Origin: Coffea arabica
Lineage: Eukaryota; Streptophyta; Magnoliopsida; Gentianales; Rubiaceae
Assembly (NCBI RefSeq): GCF_036785885.1
Contig: NC_092319.1
Location: 25,004,983-25,068,982 of the forward strand
DNA: 64,000 nucleotides
Reading direction: 5' to 3'
Made by a program: the position numbers and the translations under genes. The notes below the pieces were generated by a model that was not told the origin of the DNA, did not search any database, and saw only the letters and a list, made by a program, of their open reading frames with translations. Of this stretch, positions 35,690-47,125 are shown piece after piece; positions within the stretch are counted from its first letter, which is position 1; each line of letters starts with the position of its first letter.

Positions 35690-36110
35690 AACACCTTGCC
35701 CTCTTATGCTGAAATGGAAGTGGTAATACATGCCAAAATCGAGATCCCGTCCTTGCACATTTTGACAAAGCCTCAGGCAGAAGAAATCAAATGGATTAAG
35801 GAGCACAATGAGTTGCTATCTCTAATTGATGAAAAAGAGGTTGAATGTTTGTCATGGACAATGCTATCATCAAAGGATGGTTCGTTAGTTATGACAAGAA
35901 ACACAAATCTCGCTTATTTGAAGTGAGAGATAAGGTTTTGAAGTAAATTTTTCCGATTCAAGAGGAGGTTAAAGAAAAATTTGCTCCAACTTGGCAAGGG
36001 CCGTTTATTGTTCAAAGAGTGCTATCCGGAGGAACGTCCCTTCTTACAGAACTGGATGGATAGGTCTTTCCTCTGCCAATCAATTCAAACATGTGTAATA
36101 AATTCTTTAT
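35690..36110 (+). pseudogene. Ogre integrase C-terminus relic
   Basis: The plus-strand frame 35696-35926 carries the Tat/Ogre integrase block YAEMEVV..KIEIPSLHILTK followed by a helix (LLSLIDEKEVECL). After a stop the similarity continues in other frames up to about 36110 with YDKKHKSRLFEVRDKVLK, then FAPTWQGPFIVQRVLSGGTS and LTELDG of the GPY/F module. At least three stops interrupt it (about 35924, 35943, 36060). Only this tail of pol was found in the element. It sets the element's orientation as plus, in agreement with its LTR, PBS and purine tract. Confidence 0.75.
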
Positions 36111-37550
36111 CTGATTATGTGATTTTTCTTTTTGAAATACCATCTATGGCGGATCAAAGGCGAGCCTTTTTCTTTTCTCTTTGAACATCTTACCCCTAGT
36201 TTTCCCCATTGAACCTCCAGAATAATTTAACCCTTCATTTGATAGCCCTCCTAAAGATTGCAAAAATTTTTATCTCCTATTTGTCATGAAAAAAAGAAAA
36301 AAGGAGTCAAAAGTCAAACTGGGGCAATTTTTTAGGTTTTAATACCCTCATACTGGGGCAAATATTGATAGAATGCGGTCTTAGGGTTTTTGAAACTTTT
36401 TTGAAGATTTGCTTTCAAACCTTAACATTTCTTCCACACCCCACCCTAACTCATCATAAAAAATCATGAACTCTTGACCTCCGCCTTAGTAGTATCTCTA
36501 ATAAAAATCACTTAATCAAATGGCAAATGATGTCAATACACCTTCACCAATTTTGCATGGGAAGGATTGTCGCGCTGATGCCATTATTTCTTAAAACATA
36601 TTTTTGAGTTGATAAAGGTTGTTGACAAGATTTGTTCATTAAGTGAAAACCCGAATGGGTGTTTTTTCAAAAAGAAAAAGGAGAGAGAGAAAAGAAAAAA
36701 TGAAAAAAAAGAAAAAATGAAGAAAAAGAAAAAAAAGAGAAGAAAAATGAAAAAAAGAAAAGAAATTGGGGGTGACCTTAGGGAAAATCCGAAATGCTAA
36801 GGTCATCAATGTAAGGTTTTGGAGCATAAGAGAATCATGAACGAAGAGCAGAGTGTTGAAACTTGAAACGAGCAGTCCTTCAAATCTGGTTATTAGAAAG
36901 AGTTGATTTGTGATACAAAGGGAAGTATGACTGACTGATGCTAGAAAATTGAGAAGATTCAACACAAGTTGCAGCACAACTCTTGGGGAGCAGTTTTGAC
37001 ATCAAAAGATCATGCTTGCATGGTTCTCAAGGCCAAAGGAATCACAAGGGATCACATGGATGGTGGCATTATGTGATCACTTTTTCTGCCTTTTCGAAAG
37101 CATGAAAAATGTGGTCTTTGTTAAACATGATTTACGCTGGAGCAAATAGCAAAAGGAGTGAGCTCCAATTTTGGTAATGCATTGTAAATCGGTTTTGTGA
37201 AAGAAAAAAAAGTGAAAAAAGAAAAAGAGTCTTTTAAAATCGAGAGGATAGTGACATATGTATGTACCTCTCGAATCTCTTGAAGGAAGAATTGTCATTG
37301 GTATTCTTCTAGTTTTAAAATTCGTCACTTTGGACCTTTTAAAAAAAACAAACAAACAAAAAAAAGTGTGTTTCTTTCATTTCTTTTAAAGTTTGAAAAA
37401 AAAAAAGATTGCAAATCCACCAACTTGAGCAACGTGCATTTTAATCTTTCAGTTTGATAGTATTGAACTTGCATTTTCATTTCTTTCAGTGTTTAATTGG
37501 GCTCGGGTCAATCCCACCAATCTGTTTTTTTTAAAAAAAAAAATCAATCA
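36110..37550 (+). other. Ogre 3' non-coding region
   Basis: No gene seen. It contains an A/G-rich run at 36664-36770 and A-runs near 37200 and 37340. A GGTGACCTTAGGGAAAATCC-like segment near 36770 and scattered CTGGGGCAA phrases match other parts of the element. Confidence 0.45.
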
Positions 37551-37555
37551 ATCAA

Positions 37556-38430
37556 TCAAGAAGATCCAATTTAATTTCCTGTTGGTGAGTCTCAGCGTCC
37601 ACCGCGCACCCTTCTATCTCCCATTCTTGATGGATTAGAAGATCAAATTTAATTTTCTGTTGGTGAGTCTCAGCATCCACCGCGCACCCTTCTATCTCCC
37701 CTTCTTGACAATTTAATTTTATGTTGGAGCGTAATCGCGCCCCTCCGCGGATCAATTTAATTTCCTGTTGGTGAGTCTCAGCGTCCACCGCGCACCCTTC
37801 TATCTCCCATTCTTGACAATTTAATTTTTTGTCGGAGCATAATCGTGTCCCTCAGCGCATCAATTTAATTTTCAATTGGTGAGTCTCAGCGTCCACCGCG
37901 CACCCTTCTATCTCCCATTCTTGACAATTTAATTTTCTGTTGGAGCGTAATCGTGCCCCTCCGCGCATCAATTTAATTTTCTGTTGGTGAGTCTCAGCGT
38001 CCACCGCGCACCTTTCTATCTCCCATTCTTGACAATTTAATTTCCTGTTGGAGCGTAATCGCGTCCCTCCGCGCATCTTTTTCTAAAATACAAATTTTAA
38101 TTTCCGTTGGTGAGTCTCAGCGTCCACCGCGCACCCTCTTATCTCCCCTTCTTGACAATTTAATTTCCTATTGGAGCGTAATCGCGTCCCTTCGCGCATC
38201 TTTTTCTAAAATACAAATTTAATTTTCTGTTTGTGAGTCTCAGCGTCCACCGCGCACCCTTCTATCCCCCTTCTCGACAATTTAAATTTCTGTTGGTGAG
38301 TCTCAGCGTCCACCGCGCACCCTTCTATCCCCCTTCTTGACAAATTTATTTTCCTGTTGGTGAGTCTCAGTGTCTACCGCGCACCCTTCCATCCCCCTTC
38401 TTGGAGCGTAACCGCGTCCCTCCGTGCATC
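37556..38430. repeat. Ogre 3' minisatellite: GTGAGTCTCAGCGTCCACCG units
   Basis: About nine copies of the core GTGAGTCTCAGCGTCCACCG followed by CGCACC lie near 37585, 37663, 37771, 37880, 37987, 38110, 38236, 38298 and 38361. Spacings are about 63, 78, 107-110 and 123-126 bp. Many are followed by CTTGACAATTTAATTT and a second module GGAGCGTAATCGCGTCCCTCCGCGCATC. Variable presence of the second module explains the spacing classes. Ogre elements typically carry such tandem repeats between pol and the 3' LTR. Confidence 0.9.
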
Positions 38431-38805
38431 TTTTTCTAATTATGACAAGTTACTTTTCTTGACTGTTTTGATTAATAATTGTGCTTTCTCATTCATTTTG
38501 GGTTTCATGTTTAGAAGTTTTGATAGCTCAGGCTTTTTCGACTTTGCAAAGATCACAGTTGGTCAATGCACTTGTTTCATTGTGATTCACTTGTAATTTG
38601 AACTACGTTTGACCTGATTCCCATGACGGGATACGTAGGCAACTCTATATGAGTTCGATCACGTGTTTTGTAATTTCATTGCATCTTGTGTTCAATAATT
38701 TCAACCAAGTGTTGGCTTGTTTATTTTAACTCAGGTGCAGCTAGATGAGACAGGTAAGCAATTTGGTGTCTACGTCTTTGTCTTGAGTTTCTTTGAAACT
38801 CTAGA

Positions 38806-38820
38806 CAAAGAGGGGCAAGC
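38806..38820 (+). other. Polypurine tract of the Ogre-like element
   Basis: AAAGAGGGGCAAGC lies directly before the TGTAGACACC start of the 3' LTR. Confidence 0.75.
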
Positions 38821-41800
38821 TGTAGACACCAAATTTTTGTCAATTTTTAATATTTTCTCAAGATTTTTTCTATTTAATGAATTATTTATTTTCTTGCATT
38901 TTAATGTGCATTTTTCTCATTTTTTGCAGGTTTGTTTAAAAAAAAAGAAAAGAAAGAAAAAACAAAACACAAAAACAAAGAAAAAAACTAAAAAAAAAGA
39001 GGAAAGTTAAGAAAATAAAAAATCATCCTAATCATTTTTGTTTCACCAAAACTACTATTAACCCATTTCTACACTCCATCCTCATGAACATTTCTTCCCA
39101 TTTTGGTAAAAAACTTCATCATTGGTAGCCCATGCATATTTCTTGTCATTTGGAAGAAAAACCATCATTTTGGCCCAATTTAACACTCCAAGTCAATACA
39201 TCTCTCGGCTCTCTCTGGTCCCTCACAGAACAAGAAAAAAACACACAAGGAAAAAGGGAGGCTCTCGACTCTCTCTCTCGGCTCTCAACCGAAAAAAAAA
39301 AGGAAGAAAGGCACTCTTCCTCCTCCTAGCTCCCTCTCGGCTTTTTCTTTGCTCACTTCACACAACACACTCACACACAACTTCAAACATCAAAAGAGAG
39401 GCAGCAACCGGTTGGATAATTGGAGCTTTGCATCAGAAACTTCAATCAAGGGATTGCCATCTACATTGAGGTAATTTTTTTTTTAGATTTGTTTAGCACA
39501 TTAAATCCATGCTTCATTGTTTGATTTTCTTTTGCTTTTACTGGTTTCCTTGGTTGTTGGGTTGCTGAGTTTTTGGGACAAGTCATGCACAGAGCTAAGA
39601 AAAAAGAAACGGGCCCATGAATGCATGTCAAGTGTTTGTGAAAATGCCAAAATGGAAAAAATGAATCTTAGGGGATGTTTTGATTTATTCTAGTCTCTTT
39701 ATGTTGTTTTCTTGTCAAATTAAAGTCATAGTAATATTGTATAAGTTGTAAGGAGTGTTATGGTATAATTTTTATAATTTTTGGTGAAAGATAGGGTGAT
39801 TTGAAAAAATAAAAACCGTGGCTGTTCTTTGGCCATTTGACCACTTTTGGGTTATCTCTTGTAAAAAATAACTCCGGAAATGGATTTTACGCAAAAAATG
39901 GAGTGAGGGGTGTATTTTGGTGAAATTCGGTGACCGGAGAGGTCGCCGGCGACCACCGGCGACGGCGGTCCGGTGGCGGCGGAGCCACCGGCGACCACCA
40001 TGGCCACCAGTGGAAGCTTCTTTAGCTGGCCAAAGAAGAAGAGAAGAAACGGAAGGGGAGAAGGAGAAAGAAAAGAAAGAAAATAAAAGAAGAAGAAAAA
40101 GAAAAAGAAATGGGCTAATTTTTTAGTGGGCTTGTGTTTTTTTTAGTTGGGTTTTGACTTGGGTTTTGATTTTTTTTTTTGGGTTTTACGCATGGGCTTG
40201 GGAGTTGAAGCCCATGCATTTTAGCTGGGTTTGTCTGACAAAAGGGATGGGTTGGGCTATTTTTTTTCCTTTGGATTTTCGGCTGGGCTTAAGTAATGTT
40301 TGGCCCAAAGAAATAAAAATGATGGCCCAGCGGCCTTTTTCTTACCCAAATCAGAAGCCGAAATTTGCACTTTTGCTCCTGATCTTTGGAGTAATTTTAC
40401 TACGGCCCAGAACATTTTAAATTTCTTTCATGTTGGTCCTTAAATTAATTGCACTTTGGTCCCTGAATTTTATCTCTTATTTACTGTTGACCTCTGAACT
40501 TTGGAAAAATATAATTTTTATCCCCAAAAGTTTTTCAATTTTTGCAATTCAGTCCCTAGTGAATTTTGGCTCTTTTTATTGTGATTGTTTCTTTTCTTTA
40601 ATAGCTAATTATGTTACTTTTGAATATATTTAACTTGCAATTTTTAGATTTTCTTAAATTTCTTTACGTTTGACATATTAGTGTAAATTTAGTACTTTTA
40701 TTATTATTTTATTATTATTATTATTATTTTCAATTAAATTGGTGCCATGATTCTTTTGTTCATTGTGAGTATAAATAGGACAATTTGACTCCATTTAGTC
40801 ACCATTTCAAACGGGAGGTACCCCTATTTTTATTATTTCAATGTCAATTACGTACTCTTATGTGCTCCTATGTGTTCCTATGTGTTTATATATTTTTATA
40901 TGCTTTATTTATTGGATTTAAATGTTCATTTAAATTTTCTTATATTATATTTGTTTAGTTAATTTTTATAATCATTCGAGAGGCATTTAAACGCCTCAAA
41001 AATGTAATAGATAGGATAACTAATTTTATTTTATCATATCTTTCCCATTTTAGATTGTAGTTAGATTCTCCGATGTAATAGATGGGTTGTGTGTTTATAT
41101 GGTTTATGTGTTACGTGTTTTACCCGCTTTCCTTAGGATTTTTTTTGGATCTAGATATTATGCTTATGTGTTACGTGCTACGTGCTCTTATGTGTTTATT
41201 TGTTTTAATTTATGCTTTATTTGTTTCAGTATGAATTGTTAATGCACGACGTCGCCACACTAGTCCAATGCTAGTTGTGGCTTTTTCCCTCCGCTTACTT
41301 GCTAGTCCAACGCTAGCAAGGATTTTTAGAAATGGGTTAGTCCAACACTAGACCCTTTAGGTCGTCTTGTGCTAGATTCATCTTTGTGTGCTATTCACTA
41401 CATTCTCATGCATATTTTCACTTTTAGGATTTTTTTCCATTTGTATGATATTCCCTATTATATTATCCCCTACTCGCTATAGGTGCTAATCATGTCATTT
41501 AGAATTGCATCTCATTTAAACTAGTTCATTCGCTTGTTCATGTTAGGATAATTATTTTTCAAACATGGAAAATGAGTGATTATAACTTTTTAGTTTAAAT
41601 ATCCTATTAATCCATGTATAAGAAAATTACGTCATGAGTTTTTGCCTCCCGTACCCTTTATGTTGCATTCTCTTTTTCTTTGATCACTTATATATATGTA
41701 TATAATTTAATTTCTTTTCTTTATTTTAATTTCATCATTTACATACTCGTGACACTTTCAAGGAATCATTGTGGCCTTCGCAATTAATGCGATTGGTTCG

Positions 41801-42300
41801 ATTAAACCCTTGAATGGATATTTTGACCCTTTCGATATTTTATAAATTTAGATTTGCATTCATGTAGAAAACATCCAAATGTGATAAATTAAGGGTTAGA
41901 TTAGGAAAATTTTGACTAAACCTCGCAACTAGCATAGACTAGGTTGAAAGGATGCCTTAAGTTTGAGTCAATTGAACCTTTGCCTTTCCTTTCTTCAATC
42001 GTGACTCCCGAACCCATTTTCTCTTGTTTTCAAAGACCTGGAGTTGTCAAAAAGGGTTTTGATTTATTTTATTTTTGTCAAAAAATATTTTTTGGGTGAC
42101 TTGGTACACCAAAATTCAATACCAAGTGGCGACTCCTCTTTTTTTTAAAAAGCCCTTTTAGACTAAATTTTTGGATCCAAATTGTCGCATTTTTTAAAGT
42201 CCCATTTTAGGTTCCTTTTAACTTGTTTTAAAATAAAATCATATCTTTTATAAACACCTTTTAACACTTATTTTTCCATCACGAAAAATGGGGCGCGACA
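38821..42300 (+). repeat. Ogre-like 3' LTR
   Basis: Collinear with 13893-17348, same termini (TGTAGACACC and GGGGCGCGACA), TATAAATA at 40770-40777 and the CTAGTCCAACGCTAG array at 41260-41351. Small indels separate the two copies, for example extra CTCTCT near 39270 and extra CGACCACCGG near 39950. Right flank CCTGG (42301-42305). Confidence 0.9.
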
Positions 42301-42854
42301 CCTGGAATGTAGGGCTCCAAGCAGGTCGTCTGGGCGACCACCTTCTCCTGTCCCCGAAGCATGGCCAAGTAGCAAGCTCTGACCACCTCTGGATCACCGT
42401 GCACCTCGGCTACCCCTCCCGGAGTGGGGAACTTGACGCTGAGGTGGAGCGTGGAGAGAATAGCTCGAAGGGCGTTCAAAGCAGGCCGACCCAAGAACAC
42501 GTTGTACGGGGATTGTTGCTTGACCACCACGAAATTGACAGGGATGGTCCGGCATTTGGGGGCCTGCCCTATCGTGACCATCAGGGTGATCATTCCCTCC
42601 GGGTTGATAGGCGGTCCGGTGAAGCCCACAAGGGGTGTCCGAATCGGGGTCAGCTGTCCATCCTCCAAATCGAGCTCCTTGAACACCCGATAAAACATAA
42701 TGTCAACCGCACTCCCTTGGTCGACATACACCTTTTTCACCTGATAGTTGTTGGTGACAATGTCTATCACGATGGTCTCGTGGTTCCCGGACACTAGAAG
42801 AACTGCATCCCTTGGTTCGAAAGTGATCTCCTCATCCATGCGTAAGCGCTTCAA
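42301..42854 (-). pseudogene. Tat aspartic protease region
   Basis: The minus-strand frame shows a retropepsin core: KVYVDQGSAVDIMF with the D-x-G-S active-site signature, then TPLVGFTGPPINPEGMI and the YNVFLGRPALNALRAI segment that is standard for Tat proteases. There is no stop inside, but the frame is cut at 42301 by the Ogre-like insertion; its continuation is the RT part ending at 13892. Upstream, the link to gag needs a frameshift near 42860-42900. Confidence 0.88.
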
Positions 42855-44535
42855 GGAATCATCCCCCTCGGGGAGAGGTCGCCGATTCTTCCGAGTTGCA
42901 TGGCTGTCCCCTCCGTGGGACCCCCAGCGATGGTGTTTATCACCCCCGCTAGGTTCTGGGTGTCCTGATCGGGGGAGTGGCCTCGAAGCGCGTCACGCTG
43001 GTCAGGGCAGTCGCGATGCCGGCCCTCACCCCGATCTCCGCAGTAGGTGCGTCCGGGCTCCTGGCCGGGGCGACCTTGCCGCACAAATCGTCCCAGGAAG
43101 CCGCGCTGGACCAAATTCTCGATCTCCTTCCGCAAGGCCCAGCACCCCTCCGTGTCGTGTCCGACGTCGCGATGGAAACGCAGTACCGGTCCTGGTTCCT
43201 TTTGTTTCGAGGTGTCCCCATCTTGGGCGGCCGACCTCCCAAGCCTTCCGCCTCCATAACAGCCAGGATTTGGGCTCTAGGCCGAGTCAAGCGGGTGCAG
43301 CCTTTCTCCGGGAGTGGTGGCGGAGCAGGGGCTTTCTCCCTCGAGAGCCGGTCAAAGATGTTCTTCTTGGCCGAACTATCCTTGTTCTCGGAGGGGGGGG
43401 GGTTTCCCCGTCCTCTCCGATCTCCGAGCTCCCGATCTGACTCTCTCTTCAGGCGGCCCGTCTCCTCCGCATTAGCGGCCGCGTGCGCCCTGGTCAGGAG
43501 CTCTTCCAGATTTCCAGGAGGTATCTCGGCCAGCTTGTAGAAGAGCTCCTCTACCCGGAGCCCATTCATGAAGGCAGCCATGACCACCTTTTCGTCTTTG
43601 TCCCTGACCTGTAAACTCTCCGCGTTGAAACGGGTCATGAAATTCCTCAGTGACTCGTCGGGCCTCTGCCCGATAGCCATTAGGTGAGTCGCATTCTTCG
43701 AATAAGTTTTCGAGGAAACGAACTGGGCGACGAACTGTCTGGCCAGTTCAGGAAAACTCTGGATAGACCCCGGTACCAGACCTTGGAACCAGAGCCGAGC
43801 CTTCCCCTTTAAAAACATGGGGAAGGTCTTACAACGGATTTTATCCACGGGTGTTTGTAGGCGCATGTGCATCAGGAAGACCGAGAGGTGGTCTTCCGGG
43901 TCGGTTGAAGCGTCATACATCTCAATGCTCGGGATCTTGAACCTCCGGGGTAGTGGGTAATCCTCTATCTCCTGGGAGAAGAGCGAGATGGTGTAGTTGT
44001 CCTCGTACAACTGTGGCCGCAAGATCTGCTCGAGTTCGTTTCGAACAGGCTTCCATTGGGGAGGGTTTCACGGCCGGCTCCTAATAGATCGGTCGGGAGA
44101 GCGATCGGGCTCGTTCCACACAGGTTTGCACGGGGAGGGGTTTCTCGGCCTACTCCCCGCAAACCTGCCGCTGGAGTACCTTTCGCTGTTCCCGACCACC
44201 GAGACTCGGGGGCGAGGGGGAGTCCGTTGTCGTTTCCTTCTGGGGGGCTGGTCGCGTGACTCATCCTCCGAGAGTTCGGGAAGTGGTTCCTTTTCTTTCC
44301 TCTTCACCTCGGAGGTCTGCGCACCACCGGCTTCGCCCCCCTCCTTCGCCTGCCGGATGATGTCTTCCAGCATGGGGAGGTTCTCCGTCACGAACTGAAA
44401 AATCTGCTGTTTCCGTTCCCCTGACAGGGCTGAGCCCCCGGCGCCCGGATCCGCCCCGGTCTCCATTCGCCGGGACCCCTCACCGGCTCCAAGGCCGGTG
44501 CTCTCCACGGTCCGCTTGGAACGCGTTCTCGCCAT
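42855..44535 (-). pseudogene. Tat gag with premature stop and frameshift
   Basis: The first ATG after the PBS is 44533-44535 (protein start MARTRSKR). A low-complexity RK/DE-rich N-terminus leads to a TGA at 44068-44070, where CGA (Arg) is the likely ancestor. The frame goes on with LYEDNYTISLFSQEIEDYPL, the retrotransposon gag domain (DPEDHLSVFLMHMRLQ, KGKARLWFQGL, FMTRFNAESLQVRDKDE) and an acidic linker. At about 43163 one base is missing: the zinc knuckle (a Cys, then HRDVGHDTEGC) is read only in the neighbouring frame, which ends at 42851. The product would package element RNA if intact; here it is dead. Confidence 0.88.
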
Positions 44536-44559
44536 CAACGCAACTGCACTTACCTCTGG

Positions 44560-44577
44560 TTCCCACAGACGGCGCCA
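44560..44577 (-). other. Primer-binding site of the Tat element
   Basis: The minus-strand sequence TGGCGCCGTCTGTGGGAA begins two bases after the LTR end (CTTCA at 44580). This is the TGGCGCC-type PBS common in Tat elements. Confidence 0.85.
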
Positions 44578-44579
44578 AC

Positions 44580-45054
44580 TGAAGAAGCGCTGAGCTTCCC
44601 CGGACTGAGCTGACGTGACTAGCTCGGCGTGCTGATGGAAAGAGCTGGTTCCAAGCCTGCAAGGCAAATAAGAGAGTGATCTAACAAGAGGGCCCCGAAG
44701 TCCTCCCCGAGGGCACTCCGACGGTCAAGTTAGCTCTCTGGTGAATGAAGTTCACGGGGAGTAAAGCAGCCGGAAGTAATGTGCCAATAGTGAGCGTACC
44801 TTGTGTAGGTGGTGTGCGTTACCATATATACCTGCTCGAGAGTCCGACCTCCGTACGTTTCGGAACTTGCCCGGTATAACCACAATCCCGGGCTGAGAGG
44901 GATTCTCCCCGCCCTCTGTGGGATTGTTCCCTGGAACCTCTTGGGAGCCCTAGTGGCGGTGTACCCCAGAACGGTTGTTAGAGGCCTGCGATCCAGACCC
45001 AGCTCTACCCTTCCTGGGCTGCCACGTGTCTAGGCCCGGGACGGGGCCTCTACA
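44580..45054 (-). repeat. 5' LTR of the Tat element
   Basis: Read on the minus strand it begins TGTAGAGGCCCCG (45054) and ends CTTCA (44580), 475 bp, followed by the PBS and gag. A TATATAT box on the minus strand near 44823-44832 suits a promoter. The flanking host bases GATCT (45055-45059) should be the TSD; the partner is outside the window. No second copy was found to the left, where the window ends in other insertions. Confidence 0.8.
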
Positions 45055-45933
45055 GATCTCATTATTATCATTTTAGGTTTCTTCATCTTTGTACCCAGAT
45101 GAGTCTGAACTTGAGTGGGGTCTTGGCCTGAGTCTTGGATGTGGCGGAGGAGCTATTGCTCTCAAGTCCTCCAAGTTCGGCTCTTTCTGGGTTCAAGGAG
45201 GAAGGATTTTGCATCTCTCTTGCCGCTATTAGTATACTGAAATTCTTTTATTGTTTAGTATATAATGACGTCTTTGGTTTGGGAATAATGGGAGGGAATC
45301 TAAGAGTCCCATTTCTCCACCACCAAATTCTTGTCCCTCCCACCCATTATTGCTATGAATTTTTGAAGCTTGCAATGGCGTGAGGTCTACTATTAAGGGG
45401 TATGGGGTTCGGATTACTGCTACGGAATTTGTTTGGTATTTTGGGTCGATTGTCTTGGCCTAGTACCTTAGCATAATACAATGGGCAAATTTGAAAAATT
45501 CAGAATTCGTGATTTAATCACAAAGAAAAAAAAGAACTACTTGAACTACTTGTTGGCTGGGGTCTCATGCCTTTGTTGTTAATGTTTTGGAGAGTTTGTC
45601 ATCTCTATGAAAAGAGAATTGGGCCTTTGTAAGGCTATAAGGCTGTTGAGAGGTGGGAAAAACATATGGCACGTTTCTTTTGTTGAAGAATAATCGGTTT
45701 GTATTCTATTAGAAGCGTAAAAAATGTAATTCGTTCAATTATAGATGAATAAATATCAGACTCCCAAAAAACTTGAACTAGGTGAAGACTAAGGAACTAA
45801 TGAAATACGGTATATATTCTGATGACATTATGATAGAATAAGCCTTCAATTAAGAGGTTAAATATCACTTAGGAATACAAAGGTGAAATTGATAAAATCC
45901 TCTAAGATATTGAGAATCAATTGCTTAAAAGTT
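45055..45933 (+). other. Host sequence with a possible Aux/IAA-like exon fragment
   Basis: In the first 170 bases a plus-strand frame with no ATG reads SSSLYPDESELEWGLGLSLG, then GCGGGAIALKSSKFGSF and a GGRIL segment before a TAG near 45230. The LGLSL core fits an EAR repression motif (LxLxL), and the layout recalls domain I of Aux/IAA proteins. There is no downstream domain and the Tat LTR abuts it, so it would be a scrap or an exon cut by the insertion. The rest (45230-45933) is AT-rich with no gene seen. The family call is tentative. Confidence 0.35.
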
Positions 45934-47116
45934 GGGAAAATGCTGGTTTTCATCCCCAAACTTTGGGGTAAGGACACATTTCGTCCTTCAACTTTTGGGC
46001 ATGACACATTTGATGTCTGATTTAATAATTTTTTATCAATGTCATCCTCAAACGGCAATTTAGCCAATTTTTAATGGAACGGGTCACGTGAAAATCACAT
46101 GACCGTTAAGTAAACTTAAATCACATTTTTAACAAAACCTGCAAGTTTCCCATAAAGAGTTGGTATATTATGGGCAATTTATTATTTTTTTTAACTTTCA
46201 CATATTTAATTTATGTTAAATACAAAACATACTAGTTTTCCTTTGGGAGATATTTAACTAATTTTTCCTATAAAGAGTTGTTATGTTTCTCATAAAGAGC
46301 TGGTATGTTATGGACAATTTATTATATTTTTTTAACTTTCACGTATTTAATTTATGTTAAATACAAAACATACTAGTTTGCATTTGGACGCTATTTAATC
46401 AATTTTTCCTATAAAGAGCTGGTATGTTTCCCATAAAGAGTTGGTACAAAACATACTACAAAACCTGCCAATTTTCCATAAAAAGTTGATATGTTATGGG
46501 TAATTTATTAATTTTTTTAACTTTCACATATTTAATTTATGTTAAATACAAAACATACTAGTTCAATGGGTAAAAATATGTTATGAATAATTGAAGGGCC
46601 AAATTTTTGCTATTCAAATAGTTCAATGCCTACTCAAATAATTTGGTCTTATATAAATAGTAAAAGTATGCAAAGTATATGTAATTTTTAAATTTTGAGG
46701 GGAGTTTTTTGTAACTATTAAAAATCTCAAGGGATGTTTGTGAAATTATCCCTTTTCATTTTTCATGCTGATTATTTCTTTTCTTGCGTATTTTTCATTT
46801 TATCCTTATTTTTAGTTTTTCCCCCCTTACGTATGGGATGCAAGTGTTTATTAATGGATGCTTAGTCAAAATTGTCAAAAGTTGACTGATTGCATGCAGA
46901 AAACTGACAGGTTTTGTTAAAAATATGATTTAAGTTTAGTTAACGGTCATGTGATTTTCACGTGATCAGTTCCGTTAAAAATTGGCTAAATTATCATTTG
47001 AGGATGACGTTGGTCAAAAAATATAAATTCAGACATCAAATGTGTCGTGCCCAAAAGTTGAGGAACGAAATGTGTCCTTACCCCAAAGTTTGGGGATGAA
47101 AACCGGTATTTTTCCC
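45934..47116. mobile_element. Mutator-like foldback MITE, 1183 bp, with 9-bp TSD
   Basis: Terminal inverted repeats of about 215 bp (45934-46148 and 46903-47116) start GGGAAAA and share long blocks such as CATCCCCAAACTTTGGGGTA and CACGTGAAAATCACATGACC. Flanks are TTAAAAGTT (45925-45933) and CTAAAAGTT (47117-47125), a 9-bp TSD with one mismatch, as in Mutator-like elements. No transposase frame is present, so it is non-autonomous. The interior holds three tandem-like copies of an 85-bp AT-rich segment (46152-46560). Confidence 0.85.
46152..46560. repeat. Three copies of an AT-rich subrepeat inside the MITE
   Basis: A segment from CATAAAGAGTTGGTATGTTA to TTAAATACAAAACATACTAG recurs near 46152, 46288 and 46480. 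Extra partial copies of the CATAAAGAG(C/T)TGGTATG start lie between them. Confidence 0.8.
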
Positions 47117-47125
47117 CTAAAAGTT

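Larger units (their letters stand above)
13893..42300 (+). mobile_element. Ogre-like Ty3/Gypsy element with two LTRs, hosting nested insertions
   Basis: A plus-strand element with matching LTRs at 13893-17348 and 38821-42300, a PBS just inside the left LTR (17352-17370) and a purine tract just before the right LTR. Flanks are ACTGG (13888-13892) and CCTGG (42301-42305), a 5-bp TSD with one change, and the Tat polyprotein continues across it. Its own interior survives as 17349-17520, 22518-22910 and 33321-38820; the rest is nested LTR material. The only coding remnant seen is the integrase C-terminus at 35690-36110, with stops. RT, protease and gag were not recognised, so it is defective. Confidence 0.85.
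3192..45054 (-). mobile_element. Tat/Retand-type Ty3/Gypsy retrotransposon, multiply interrupted
   Basis: Minus-strand element whose pieces occur in the canonical order LTR, PBS, gag, protease, RT, RNase H, second RNase H, integrase, repeat spacer, antisense ORF. The dual RNase H and the antisense ORF downstream of pol are hallmarks of the Tat lineage. It is broken by four insertions (LTR ending at 3191, solo LTRs 5100-8119 and 10146-13083, Ogre-like element 13893-42300). The coding fragments either side of each pol break abut at the same point of the polyprotein once the insertion and one TSD are ignored. The coding parts are GC-rich compared with the AT-rich inserts. The 3' LTR is not in the window. 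Confidence 0.85.

Noticed and set aside
37556..38430. CRISPR-like regularly spaced repeats
   Set aside because: Spacings vary, the spacers are themselves repeats, there are no cas genes, and the array lies in a plant Ogre element.
42288..42797. 169-codon plus-strand ORF
   Set aside because: It is the shadow of the minus-strand Tat protease, as are 42424-42693 and 42748-43440 of protease and gag.
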